Of a DNA stretch of 64,000 nt, positions 9,104 to 17,539 are shown in pieces. The notes under the pieces are model-generated. The model saw nothing but the letters and a program-made list of their open reading frames with translations. It ran no database searches and was not told where the DNA came from. Origin of the DNA: Massilia rhizosphaerae (lineage in GTDB: Bacteria > Pseudomonadota > Gammaproteobacteria > Burkholderiales > Burkholderiaceae_D). The stretch is taken from NCBI RefSeq assembly GCF_016093545.1, contig NZ_JADKYX010000003.1, forward strand, positions 124,001 to 188,000, in the 5' to 3' direction. A program made the position numbers and the translations under genes. Position 1 is the first letter of the stretch; each line of letters begins with the position of its first letter.

Positions 9104-11194
9104 ATGCGCCCAGTCCGCCTAGCAATTCTCCTGGCTTTTGCCGGCACCACGTTCCTGGCCAAGGCCCAGGAGCATCCCGCCGCGGCCGCGCCGGCCGCCG
9201 ACCGTCCCGCCACGTCCTTCCCGTACACGCCCGGCCTGGACGTGAATTCGATGGACCGTACTGCCGACCCGTGCGTCGACTTTTACCGGTATGCCTGCGG
9301 CGGCTGGATCAAGAACAACCCGATCCCGGCCGACCAGGCGCGCTGGTCGGTGTACGGCAAGCTGGCGCTGGACAACCGCCGCTACCTGTGGGGCATCCTC
9401 GACGACCTGGCCAAGCGCCAGGACGGCCGCAACGCGAACCAGCAAAAGATCGGCGACTACTTCGGGGCCTGCATGGACGAGAAAGCGATCGAAGCGCGCG
9501 GCGCCGCGCCGTTGACGCCATACTTCGACGAGATCGCGACCTTGCACTCGATGCGCGACCTGCCGCGCGTGCTCGCGCGCCTGCAACTGGCGCTGGCCGA
9601 CCGGGGCCTGTTCTTCGGCTTTTCGTCGAGCCAGGACTTCGCCGATTCCTCGCGCGTGATCGCGTTCGCCGTCGCCGGCGGCCTGGGCCTGCCGGACCGC
9701 GATTCGTACCTGAAGACGGACGCCAAGTCGAAGGCCATCCGCGCCAAGTACGTCACCCACATCGCGAACACGTTCAAGCTGCTGGGCGACGCGCCCGCGC
9801 AAGCACAGCGCAACGCCGAGCGCGTGATGCAGATGGAAACGACGCTCGCCAAGGCATCGCTGTCGACCGTCGACAAGCGCGATCCGTACAAGCTGTTTCA
9901 TAAAGTCGACGCGCAAGGCCTGCAGGCGCTGACGCCGGGCTTCGACTGGCACGCCTACCTGGACGCGCTGGGCGAGGGCGGCTTGACGACGTTCAACGTG
10001 ACGGAGCCCGCGTTCTTCAAGGCGCTCGGCAAGATGTGGAAGACGAGCGGCGTCGACGCCACGCGCACCTATTTGCGCTGGCAGGTGGCGCGCAATCTGT
10101 CGCCGATGCTGGCGTCGAATTTCGACAACGAACACTTCGATTTCTTCAGCAAGACGTTGCGCGGCGTGCAGCAGCAGCAACCGCGCTGGAAGCGTTGCGT
10201 GGCGCTCGTCGACCACCAACTGGGCGAGGCGCTGGGCCAGGAATTCGTCAGCCGCGCATTCTCGCCCGCGCTGAAGGAGAAAGCGTTGCACATGACGCGC
10301 CAGATCGAAGACGCGATGAAGAAGGACATCGACGAACTCGACTGGATGAGCGCGGAAACGAAGCAGCAGGCGCAAAAGAAGCTGGCCGCCATCGTCAACA
10401 AGATCGGCTACCCGGACAAGTGGCGCGACTACAGCGCCTACGTCGTCAAGCCGGGCGACTTCGCCGGCAACGTCGAGCGCGGCAACGAATTCGAGGCGCG
10501 CCGCCAGCTCGCCAAGATCGGCAAGCCGCTGGACCGCACGGAATGGGGCATGACGCCGCCGACGGTGAACGCCTATTTCGACCCGCAGATGAACGACATC
10601 AACTTCCCGGCCGGCGTGCTGCAGCCGCCGCTGTTCGACCCGAAGATGGACGACGCGCCCAACTACGGCAACACGGGCGGCACCATCGGCCACGAACTCA
10701 CGCATGCCTTCGACGACGAGGGCCGGCAGTTCGACGCCAACGGCAACCTCAAGGACTGGTGGACGAAGAAGGACGCCAAGGCGTTCGAGGAACGGGCCCA
10801 GTGCATCGTCGACCAGTACGCGCAATACACGGTCGTCGACGACATCAAGATCAACAGCAAGCTGACCTTGGGCGAAGACGTCGCCGACCTGGGCGGCCTG
10901 ATTCTCGGCTGGATGGCGTGGCAGACGGAGATGGCCAGCATGCCGGAGAAAGCCCAGCCGCAGCCATTGCGCGACGGCTTGACGCCGGAACAGCGCTTCT
11001 TTGTCGGTTACGCGCAATGGGCCTGCGAAAACGATCGCCCGGAAAACCTGCGCGTGAACGCGATGACGGACCCGCACTCGCCGGGCCGCTACCGCGTCAA
11101 CGGGCTGATGGTGAACATGCCGCAATTCCAGCAGGCGTTCCAGTGCAAGGCGGGGCAGCCGATGGTGAAGGAGAAGCGCTGCCGCGTGTGGTGA
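9104..11194 (+). CDS. M13 family (neprilysin-like) metallopeptidase
   Basis: A 696-residue zinc endopeptidase with a signal peptide (residues 1-22, cleavage near AKA-QEH), so it acts in the periplasm or outside. The zinc site is HELTH (H530, E531, H534) plus the third ligand E591 in GEDVADLGG. The M13 N-terminal marker DPCVDFYRYACGGWIKNNP and the substrate-binding VNAYFDP-type motif are present, as is the C-terminal CRVW ending, with the conserved final Trp and nearby Cys. Length fits bacterial members of the neprilysin/PepO family, which cut peptides of limited size. It stands alone, convergent with the hemerythrin gene. Confidence 0.95.
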   Translation: MRPVRLAILLAFAGTTFLAKAQEHPAAAAPAADRPATSFPYTPGLDVNSMDRTADPCVDFYRYACGGWIKNNPIPADQARWSVYGKLALDNRRYLWGILDDLAKRQDGRNANQQKIGDYFGACMDEKAIEARGAAPLTPYFDEIATLHSMRDLPRVLARLQLALADRGLFFGFSSSQDFADSSRVIAFAVAGGLGLPDRDSYLKTDAKSKAIRAKYVTHIANTFKLLGDAPAQAQRNAERVMQMETTLAKASLSTVDKRDPYKLFHKVDAQGLQALTPGFDWHAYLDALGEGGLTTFNVTEPAFFKALGKMWKTSGVDATRTYLRWQVARNLSPMLASNFDNEHFDFFSKTLRGVQQQQPRWKRCVALVDHQLGEALGQEFVSRAFSPALKEKALHMTRQIEDAMKKDIDELDWMSAETKQQAQKKLAAIVNKIGYPDKWRDYSAYVVKPGDFAGNVERGNEFEARRQLAKIGKPLDRTEWGMTPPTVNAYFDPQMNDINFPAGVLQPPLFDPKMDDAPNYGNTGGTIGHELTHAFDDEGRQFDANGNLKDWWTKKDAKAFEERAQCIVDQYAQYTVVDDIKINSKLTLGEDVADLGGLILGWMAWQTEMASMPEKAQPQPLRDGLTPEQRFFVGYAQWACENDRPENLRVNAMTDPHSPGRYRVNGLMVNMPQFQQAFQCKAGQPMVKEKRCRVW

Positions 11195-11244
11195 TGACAC
11201 AGCGCCGCTCCCCCGGGTGGCGCGGTCGTCTGGGCCGGCCGCGT

Positions 11245-11757
11245 TCAGTGCCGTGCCGCCCGGTCGCTGAGCTGCGCCTGCATGTGCACGAGATTCGCCT
11301 CGAAGGCCTGCATCTCCAGGCCGAGCGCCGTCAGGTCGAGTGCCGCCTGCTTGAGTTCCGGGAACAGCTGCGTTTCTTCCTGGCGGATGTGGCTCAGGAC
11401 GGCGTCTATCAATTCGCGCACCAAGGGCTCGGCGCGGGCCTCGTCCATCGATATGCCTTGCAGCGTGGCCAGCAGGTCGTCGACGGCGAGGTGGTCTTCC
11501 TCGTAGCGGGCGATCAGGTTCGGGTCGACCCGGCGCACGCCCGGATAAAACACGCCTTCCTCGAGGCGCGAATGCATGTGGATGGCCTGGATCAGCTGGG
11601 TTGCCGCCTGCTTCTTGACGTCGGCGCTTTGGGTGTTCTTGTATTTGTCGGCGAGCTTGCGGACCAGGTCGTGGTCGCGCAGCAGGGCCTGGACTGGATT
11701 GTCGACCGGGAACGCGTCATGCGCTCCCGGTCTCACGGGGTCGGCTGTGGTTGCCAT
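11245..11757 (-). CDS. Hemerythrin-domain protein
   Basis: A 170-residue cytoplasmic four-helix protein with ligands for a di-iron site: H29 (LLRDHDLV), H62 and E66 (HSRLEEGVFYP), H89 (EEDHLAVD), and H123/E127 (SHIRQEETQLFP). Such stand-alone hemerythrin-like proteins bind O2 or NO, or help repair iron centres; the exact job is not shown here. The ATG at 11757 follows GGAGG at a spacing of six bases and is better placed than the ATG 15 bases upstream. A palindrome 24 bases upstream may control it. Confidence 0.9.
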   Translation of the reverse strand: MATTADPVRPGAHDAFPVDNPVQALLRDHDLVRKLADKYKNTQSADVKKQAATQLIQAIHMHSRLEEGVFYPGVRRVDPNLIARYEEDHLAVDDLLATLQGISMDEARAEPLVRELIDAVLSHIRQEETQLFPELKQAALDLTALGLEMQAFEANLVHMQAQLSDRAARH

Positions 11758-11780
11758 GGGAGTCCTCCTCAACGGTTGTC

Positions 11781-11800
11781 CGGCATATTCCGATATGCCG
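11781..11800. promoter_or_regulatory. Palindrome upstream of the hemerythrin gene
   Basis: CGGCATAT (11781-11788) and ATATGCCG (11793-11800) form a perfect 8-bp inverted repeat with a TCCG spacer. It lies just upstream of the gene start on the minus strand and could be an operator. The arms recur in the terminator at 8942-8973. Confidence 0.5.
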
Positions 11801-11878
11801 TCAGGATTTCATCCTACACCCCGTCATCCGTGCGGCATGTTCGCCAACGCACCCAAGGCCAACGGTAACGTCCGCTTC

Positions 11879-11908
11879 AAAAAAAACGCCGCCTCCGTGG
11901 GCGGCGTT
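11879..11908 (-). terminator. Rho-independent terminator of the SRPBCC gene
   Basis: Stem AACGCCGCC/GGCGGCGTT (11885-11893, 11900-11908) is followed on the minus strand by eight T (A-run 11879-11886). Confidence 0.9.
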
Positions 11909-11924
11909 CGTGCGGCGGATGGCG

Positions 11925-12467
11925 TCAATGCTGGGAGATGCTGCCGCGCCATGCGCCCGTTTCCTTGCCGCGTTTCTCGAGCATGTCCTTGAACTTCTGC
12001 AGGTTGCCGCGGGCTTCCAGGCGCACGGCGCCGAGGGCGTCGCCGATCTTCTCGGCCGGGCCTTCCGGCTGGTAATCCATCTGCAGCGTGACGCGGGTGA
12101 CGTCGTCGGACAGCTTGTGGAACGTCACCACGCCGCCGTTCGGGACACCGCTCGTGCTGCGCCACGCGATGCGCTTGTCCGGCACCTGTTCCGTGATCTC
12201 GGCATCCCATTCCTTTTCCTCGCCGGCCACGTTGGCCTTCCAGTGCAGGCGCTTGTCGTCCAGCTGGCGGACTTCATGCACGCTGCCCATGAATTGCGGG
12301 AAATCCTCGAACTGGGTCCACTGGTTGTAGGCGGACCGCACGGGGACGTTGACCTCGATGGTTTCGACGATCGACGAGTCCATGCCCGATTTATTGCCTT
12401 TGAGTTTTTTCGACAGCATCATGCCGCCGACGGCCAGCGCGGCGACCGTCACTACACGGTTCAGCAT
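11925..12467 (-). CDS. Membrane-anchored SRPBCC (cyclase/dehydrase-like) protein
   Basis: A 180-residue protein. Residues 4-22 form a single N-terminal membrane helix (VVTVAALAVGGMML). Residues 33-165 match the SRPBCC/START-like polyketide cyclase fold: IEVNVPVRSAYNQWTQFEDFPQFM at the start, a central HWKANVAGEEKEWDAEITEQ, and the long C-terminal helix that closes the ligand pocket. Family members bind hydrophobic ligands; members with this motif set are common next to stress genes, but no ligand can be named. The ATG at 12467 follows AAGGAGGGAAAA; the 28-residue upstream extension has no homologous features and is rejected. It has its own terminator. Confidence 0.85.
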   Translation of the reverse strand: MLNRVVTVAALAVGGMMLSKKLKGNKSGMDSSIVETIEVNVPVRSAYNQWTQFEDFPQFMGSVHEVRQLDDKRLHWKANVAGEEKEWDAEITEQVPDKRIAWRSTSGVPNGGVVTFHKLSDDVTRVTLQMDYQPEGPAEKIGDALGAVRLEARGNLQKFKDMLEKRGKETGAWRGSISQH

Positions 12468-12627
12468 TTTTCCCTCCTTATCCCAGAGCGTTCGGTTGCG
12501 ATACACAAAAAACCAATCTGTCGCTAAAACTACGTGAAAAGCGTTCATCATGGCGCCCGCGAGCCGTGCGGAAACATTGAAAGTTCCGTAATTTATCTTG
12601 CGCAGGGTCGTCCCGCGACTGTTGTGA

Positions 12628-12647
12628 TACTGTATATATATTCAGTA
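12628..12647 (+). promoter_or_regulatory. LexA (SOS) box upstream of uvrD
   Basis: The core CTGTATATATATTCAG (12630-12645), flanked by TA on both sides, differs at one core position from the E. coli-type LexA consensus CTGT-N8-ACAG. It ends 52 bases before the helicase start codon, a usual position for SOS repression. Confidence 0.85.
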
Positions 12648-12699
12648 AAAATGCCGCCGCGGCGATGCCGAGGGCGGGTCGCGACGTTATAATGCCCGA

Positions 12700-15018
12700 A
12701 TGAATCTCCTCGACAATCTGAACCCCGAACAACTGGCTGCCGTCACGCTGCCGTCCCAGAGCGCCCTCATTCTCGCGGGCGCCGGGTCCGGCAAGACGCG
12801 GGTGCTGACGACCCGTATCGCCTGGCTGATCCAGACCGGGCAGGTGTCGCCGGCCGGCATCATGGCCGTGACTTTCACCAACAAGGCCGCCAAGGAGATG
12901 CTCACGCGCCTGTCGGCGATGCTGCCGGTGAACACGCGCGGCATGTGGATCGGCACGTTCCACGGCCTGTGCAACCGCCTGCTGCGCACGCATCACCGCG
13001 ACGCGGCGCTGCCGCAGACGTTCCAGATCCTCGATTCGCAGGACCAGCTGTCGATGATCAAGCGCATGCTCAAGGCCCTGAACGTCGACGACGAGAAGTA
13101 CCCGGCGAAGGACTTGATGTACTTCATCAACAACGCCAAGGAGCGGGGCCAGCGCGCGCACGAGGTCGAAGCGTACGACCACGTCCAGCGGCGCATGGCC
13201 GAGCTGTACGATTTCTATGACCAGCAATGCCAGCGCGAAGGCGTCGTCGACTTCGCCGAGCTGCTGCTGCGCTCGTACGAACTGCTGCAGCGCAACCACC
13301 CGCTGCGCCAGCATTACCAGATGCGCTTCCGTCACATCCTCGTCGACGAGTTCCAGGACACCAACGACCTGCAATACAACCTGCTGAAACTGCTGGCCGG
13401 CCACGGCGAGCCGCGCGGCGGCGCCATCTTCGCCGTCGGCGACGACGACCAGAGCATCTACGCGTTCCGCGGCGCCAACGTGGGCAATATGCAGGCGTTC
13501 GAGCGCGACTTCGAAGTCAAGAATCTCATCAAGCTGGAGCAGAACTACCGCTCGCACGGCAACATCCTCGACAGCGCCAACCACCTCATCTCGAACAACG
13601 CCAAGCGCCTCGGCAAGAACCTGCGCACGGATGCGGGGCAGGGCGAGCCGGTGCGCATCTACGAGGCGTCGTCCGACCTCGAAGAGGCGCAGTGGATCAT
13701 CGACGAAGCCAAGAGCCTGATGGCGGAGGGCGTGAGCAAGAGCGAGATCGCCGTGCTGTACCGGTCCAACGCGCAGAGCCGCGTGATCGAGCACGCGCTG
13801 TTCGCGGCCGGCCTGCCGTACACGGTGTACGGCGGCCTGCGCTACTTCCAGCGCGCCGAGGTCAAGCACGCCATCGCCTACCTGCAGCTGATGGACAACC
13901 CGCACAACGATTCCGCGTTCCTGCGCGTCGTGAATTTCCCCACGCGCGGCATCGGTGCCCGCTCGATCGAGCAGTTGCAGATGGCGGCGGAATCCTATCG
14001 CGTGTCGCTGTACGCCGCGGTGCCCTACATGACGGGCAAGGCCGGCACGGCGCTCGGCAACTTCGTCAAGCTGATCGAGAGCGCGCGTTTCGAGACGCAG
14101 CAGTTGCCGCTGCCGGAAATGGTGCGCGTCGTGCTCGAGCGCAGCACCCTGCTGGCGCACTATGGCAACGAGAAAGAGGGCCAGGAGCGCATCGAGAACT
14201 TGCAGCAGATGGTCGGCGCCGCCACCCAGTTCGTGCAGGAAGAAGGCTTCGGCACGCACGCACCGGCGCACCTCGGCCCGCAGGCGCAGGCCGCGAGCGG
14301 CACGGCGATCGTCGACGGCGACGGTGTCGACGTGCTCGACGCGGACGCGCCGCTGTCGGCCGTGATGTCGCCGTTGTCGGCCTTCCTCGCGCACGCGTCG
14401 CTGGAGGCGGGCGACGCCCAGGCGCAGGCCGGGCAGGAAGCGCTGCAGCTCATGACCGTGCACTCGGCCAAGGGCCTGGAGTTCGACGCCGTGTTCATCA
14501 CGGGCCTGGAAGAAGGGTTATTCCCGCACGAGAGCAGCGCCCGCGAGATGGATGGCGTCGACGAGGAGCGCCGCCTGATGTACGTGGCGATCACGCGCGC
14601 GCGCCAGCGCTTGTACATGAGCTTCACGCAGCAGCGCATGCTGCACGGCCAGACCCGCTTCAACATGAAGTCGCGCTTCTTCGACGAGCTGCCGGAACAC
14701 GCGCTGAAATGGCTGACGCCGCGCGTGCAGACGAACTGGTTCGCCGGCCGCAAGTCGACGACGGCGTGGGACGACGCCGTTTTCCGCGAAGGCGGCAGCG
14801 ACAACCAGATCGCCAAGCAGATCGCGCAGAAGTCGAGCAGCGGCAACGGCACCGGGTGGCGCATCGGCGAGTCGGTGAGTCACGCGCGCTTCGGCGAGGG
14901 CGTGATCGTCAACATCGAGGGCGGCGCGGGCAGCGCGCGCGCCCAGATCAATTTTGGCGCGGCGGGGATGAAGGTGCTCGACCTGTCGGTGGCAAAGTTG
15001 GAGCGGGTGGGACGATGA
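12700..15018 (+). CDS. uvrD: UvrD/PcrA-type 3'-5' DNA helicase
   Basis: A 772-residue superfamily 1 helicase for nucleotide excision and mismatch repair. Motif I is AGAGSGKTR with Walker lysine K32. Motif Ia lies in VTFTNKAAKEM, motif II in DEFQDTNDLQY, motif III in GDDDQSIYAFRGA, motif IV in LEQNYRS, motif V in LMTVHSAKGLEFD and motif VI in MYVAITRARQRLY. The C-terminus (SHARFGEGVIVNIEG...) is the Tudor-like domain that binds RNA polymerase in UvrD/PcrA. Length and this tail favour UvrD over Rep. The upstream LexA box indicates SOS induction. It is followed by a REPIN-like repeat. Confidence 0.95.
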   Translation: MNLLDNLNPEQLAAVTLPSQSALILAGAGSGKTRVLTTRIAWLIQTGQVSPAGIMAVTFTNKAAKEMLTRLSAMLPVNTRGMWIGTFHGLCNRLLRTHHRDAALPQTFQILDSQDQLSMIKRMLKALNVDDEKYPAKDLMYFINNAKERGQRAHEVEAYDHVQRRMAELYDFYDQQCQREGVVDFAELLLRSYELLQRNHPLRQHYQMRFRHILVDEFQDTNDLQYNLLKLLAGHGEPRGGAIFAVGDDDQSIYAFRGANVGNMQAFERDFEVKNLIKLEQNYRSHGNILDSANHLISNNAKRLGKNLRTDAGQGEPVRIYEASSDLEEAQWIIDEAKSLMAEGVSKSEIAVLYRSNAQSRVIEHALFAAGLPYTVYGGLRYFQRAEVKHAIAYLQLMDNPHNDSAFLRVVNFPTRGIGARSIEQLQMAAESYRVSLYAAVPYMTGKAGTALGNFVKLIESARFETQQLPLPEMVRVVLERSTLLAHYGNEKEGQERIENLQQMVGAATQFVQEEGFGTHAPAHLGPQAQAASGTAIVDGDGVDVLDADAPLSAVMSPLSAFLAHASLEAGDAQAQAGQEALQLMTVHSAKGLEFDAVFITGLEEGLFPHESSAREMDGVDEERRLMYVAITRARQRLYMSFTQQRMLHGQTRFNMKSRFFDELPEHALKWLTPRVQTNWFAGRKSTTAWDDAVFREGGSDNQIAKQIAQKSSSGNGTGWRIGESVSHARFGEGVIVNIEGGAGSARAQINFGAAGMKVLDLSVAKLERVGR

Positions 15019-15024
15019 CCGGTC

Positions 15025-15127
15025 GTAGGGTGGGCGGGGGGGGGTGATGCCGGGGGCATTGCCCCCGCCCACGCGAACGCCAAACATGACGCATACGTCA
15101 CGCGTGGGCACGGGGTGCCCACCCTAC
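15025..15127. repeat. REPIN-like palindromic repeat after uvrD
   Basis: GTAGGGTGGGCGGGG at the left and GGGTGCCCACCCTAC at the right are inverted partners. Inner arms GCCCACGCG and CGCGTGGGC also pair. The ends match those of the repeat at 4368-4441. It sits between the 3' ends of convergent uvrD and the BPSS1780-type gene, so it may also act as a hairpin in both transcripts. Confidence 0.7.
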
Positions 15128-15136
15128 CGCCGAACA

Positions 15137-15904
15137 TCACGCCGGCTGCGGCGCCTCGTCGACCGGCTTGCCGAAGATGGTGCGGTAGCCCGCATACATC
15201 GCACACTGCAGCAGCAGCACGAACAGGAAGATCAGCCACATGAGCACGACCCGCCCCAGCGTGGCGTCGCCGAACAGCAGGGTGGCCACGATGCACACGC
15301 CGAAGAAGATGGCGAACCAGGCCGCCAGCAGCACGAGGAACGGGCGCGCCGTGCGGACGACGGCGAAGAAGCTGTAGAACGTGGCCTTGCCCGGCCCCAT
15401 GTGCTTCCAGTAGGTGAGCGGCGCGGCGAAGCACAGCGTCACCAGCACGGCCACGTCCAGCAGGAACACCCCGAACAAGGCCAGCATGTGCGACGTCTGG
15501 ATGTCAGGCGGCGTCGACGTGTCGGGCCGGGGCATCATCTGCACCAGCACCTCGGGCGGGATCGCCAGGCGCGTGACGACCATCATCAGCAGCGACACGC
15601 CCAGGTAGACGAGTCCCAGCTTGCACAGCGCGGCCAGCGCCGGCCGGCGGAAGCCCGTCAGCAGCACGGCCGGGGTGACCCGGTCGCCGTTCTCGATCAT
15701 CAGGCAGGCCTGCATGAAGGCCATCGAGAACGACGGAATCAGCACGACCGCAAGTACCGAACCCAAAATCGGCACGGCCGACAGGCCGATGCTGAACAGG
15801 ATGTTGGCGAACAGGAGCGTCGTCAGGGCGGCGGGCTGTTTGCGGAACAGGCCGATGCCTTGCTTCAGCCACTCCCATCCGGTACGTGCGGGTAAATCGT
15901 TCAT
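15137..15904 (-). CDS. BPSS1780 family membrane protein
   Basis: A 255-residue inner-membrane protein with about five or six hydrophobic helices: 25-48, 50-70, 90-110, 140-165, 185-210 and 215-240. The N-terminal [19 protein letters not shown] is the hallmark of the BPSS1780/YciC-like family of betaproteobacteria, whose function is unknown. It overlaps the upstream thrB stop by four bases (ATGA), so the two are translationally coupled. Context with homoserine kinase is conserved in related genomes as far as I recall, but a role in threonine metabolism is not shown. Confidence 0.87.
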   Translation of the reverse strand: MNDLPARTGWEWLKQGIGLFRKQPAALTTLLFANILFSIGLSAVPILGSVLAVVLIPSFSMAFMQACLMIENGDRVTPAVLLTGFRRPALAALCKLGLVYLGVSLLMMVVTRLAIPPEVLVQMMPRPDTSTPPDIQTSHMLALFGVFLLDVAVLVTLCFAAPLTYWKHMGPGKATFYSFFAVVRTARPFLVLLAAWFAIFFGVCIVATLLFGDATLGRVVLMWLIFLFVLLLQCAMYAGYRTIFGKPVDEAPQPA

Positions 15905-16860
15905 GCTGTGAGGTCGGGGGCGCCGTGTGCGATGCGTTCGCGCAGGACTCGTTCGAAGTGGGTGGGATCGTGCGGGGTCAGCATCTCGGCCTCGCGCGGA
16001 CGGTAGAAATCATACAGGCGCGACAGCCAGAAGCGCAGCGCCGCGGCGCGCAGCATCGGCAACCATGCGGCCCGGTCGGCGGCCGTGAACGGTCGAACCG
16101 CGTGATAGGCGCGCGTCAGCGCCAGGACGCGCGCGTCGTCGAGGCGGCCGCTGTCCAGGTCGATGCACCAGTCGTTGACGGTGACGGCCAGGTCGAACAG
16201 CCACGTGTCGCAGCCCGCGAAATAAAAATCGAAGCAGCCGGACAGGCGTTCGCCGACGAACATCACGTTGTTGCGGAACAGGTCGGCGTGGACGGGGCCG
16301 CGTTCCAGTTGCGCATACGTGCTGCCTGCCGCGAAGTCGCGCTGGAATGCCAGTTCCGATTGCAGCAGCGCGGCCGTCCCGGCATCGAGCCAGGGCAGCA
16401 CCTTCGGCACCGTCTCGACCCACCAGTCCAGCCCGCGCAGATTCGGCTGGGACAGGGGAAAGTCGCGGCCGGCCAGGTGCATCTTCGCCAGCATCGTGCC
16501 CACTTCGGCGCAATGCACGGGTTGCGGGTCCATTTGCGAGCTGCCGTCGAGCTTGCTGACGATGGCGGCCGGCTTGCCGTGCAGCGCCACCACCAGCTCG
16601 CCCGCGTCGTTCGGCACGGGCGCGGGTACGGGAATGCCGCGCTCGGCCAGATGGCGCATCAGCTTCACGTAGAAGGGCAATTGCTCGAAGTCGAGGTTTT
16701 CGAAGATGGTGAGGACGTATTCGCCGCGTTCCGTCGTCAGGAAGAAATTACTGTTTTCGATGCCGCTCGGGATACCCTTGAGCGCGACGGCTTTACCAAG
16801 AGGAAACTGCTTGATCCACTGGGAGAGGTCATCCAGCGTGACCGGGGTGAAGACTGCCAT
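15901..16860 (-). CDS. thrB: Homoserine kinase, type II
   Basis: A 319-residue kinase of the aminoglycoside-phosphotransferase-like fold, the form of homoserine kinase found in beta- and many alphaproteobacteria. It phosphorylates homoserine in threonine synthesis. The start [16 protein letters not shown] and the nucleotide-loop region [11 protein letters not shown] are typical. The catalytic loop is [11 protein letters not shown] (base Asp, then Asn), and the metal-binding Asp is in GCFDFYFAG. The ATG at 16860 is chosen because the 61 residues upstream in frame are low-complexity Arg/Pro with no family match and overlap the upstream gene. It is the middle gene of DUF2782-thrB-BPSS1780. Confidence 0.95.
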   Translation of the reverse strand: MAVFTPVTLDDLSQWIKQFPLGKAVALKGIPSGIENSNFFLTTERGEYVLTIFENLDFEQLPFYVKLMRHLAERGIPVPAPVPNDAGELVVALHGKPAAIVSKLDGSSQMDPQPVHCAEVGTMLAKMHLAGRDFPLSQPNLRGLDWWVETVPKVLPWLDAGTAALLQSELAFQRDFAAGSTYAQLERGPVHADLFRNNVMFVGERLSGCFDFYFAGCDTWLFDLAVTVNDWCIDLDSGRLDDARVLALTRAYHAVRPFTAADRAAWLPMLRAAALRFWLSRLYDFYRPREAEMLTPHDPTHFERVLRERIAHGAPDLTA

Positions 16861-16921
16861 TGTGTAAGAAAGAAAAGTCGCTGTAGCGGCCACGCTCGGC
16901 GGCCGGTCCTGTTGACGGCTG

Positions 16922-17365
16922 TTACTTCTTCTCGGGCGCGGCGGTAGCCGGCATGGGAGGAGGAGGCGGCGCGTCGGCCGTCGTCGGGGCGTTGGTACCG
17001 GATTCGCTCGTGGCTTTCCGCTTGCCCGACAGGTCGAACTCACCCACCTTCCACTGCGGCGCGCGGATCGAATTCGTCTGCGCGTTGCCGGGCTGGGTGT
17101 TCGGTTTCATGTAGTAATGGCTGCCACCGGGCGTGGTGACTTCGACTTCGGTGACCTGGCCGCCACTCCGCGTTTCCTTGATCTGGGTGCCGCGCTTGGG
17201 CGGAATATTGGTCGCCGGAATGTCGCTGCCCGGTTCGATACGCTCGAGCTTGGGCGGCGCCGGGCTGGGCGTCGGCTGCGTGGCCGATTGCTGGGCCGCG
17301 GCCAATCCGGCATGAAAAGCCAGGAACAGCGCGAGGGGGGCGAGGCGGGAAGAGGTACGCGGCAT
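16922..17365 (-). CDS. DUF2782 family exported protein
   Basis: A 147-residue protein with a signal peptide ([20 protein letters not shown], cleavage near AAA-QQS). A Pro/Thr-rich linker leads to the DUF2782 core: [39 protein letters not shown]. The end is Pro/Ala-rich and disordered. The family is restricted mainly to betaproteobacteria and has no known function. The ATG at 17365 is eight bases after AAAGG; a GTG nine bases upstream overlaps that site. It begins the three-gene unit with thrB and is divergent from polA. Confidence 0.82.
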   Translation of the reverse strand: MPRTSSRLAPLALFLAFHAGLAAAQQSATQPTPSPAPPKLERIEPGSDIPATNIPPKRGTQIKETRSGGQVTEVEVTTPGGSHYYMKPNTQPGNAQTNSIRAPQWKVGEFDLSGKRKATSESGTNAPTTADAPPPPPMPATAAPEKK

Positions 17366-17539
17366 GATGATCACCTTTGTCGTTTAGTCCATTGTAACAA
17401 ACAGCGCCACTTCCCTGTGAAAAGTGTGGTTGGATCCCCATATTCCGGACATCGCCCGCTCATCTTTTTTCCACTCCCGATTCTGCGATAATGGCGCACG
17501 TTTCGCCGTGCCGCCGCGGCCCACTTTCGATTCTGCCCT

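Noticed and set aside
16861-17043. 61-residue extension of homoserine kinase
   Set aside because: Low-complexity Arg/Pro/Ser sequence overlapping the DUF2782 gene; the family begins at MAVFTPV.
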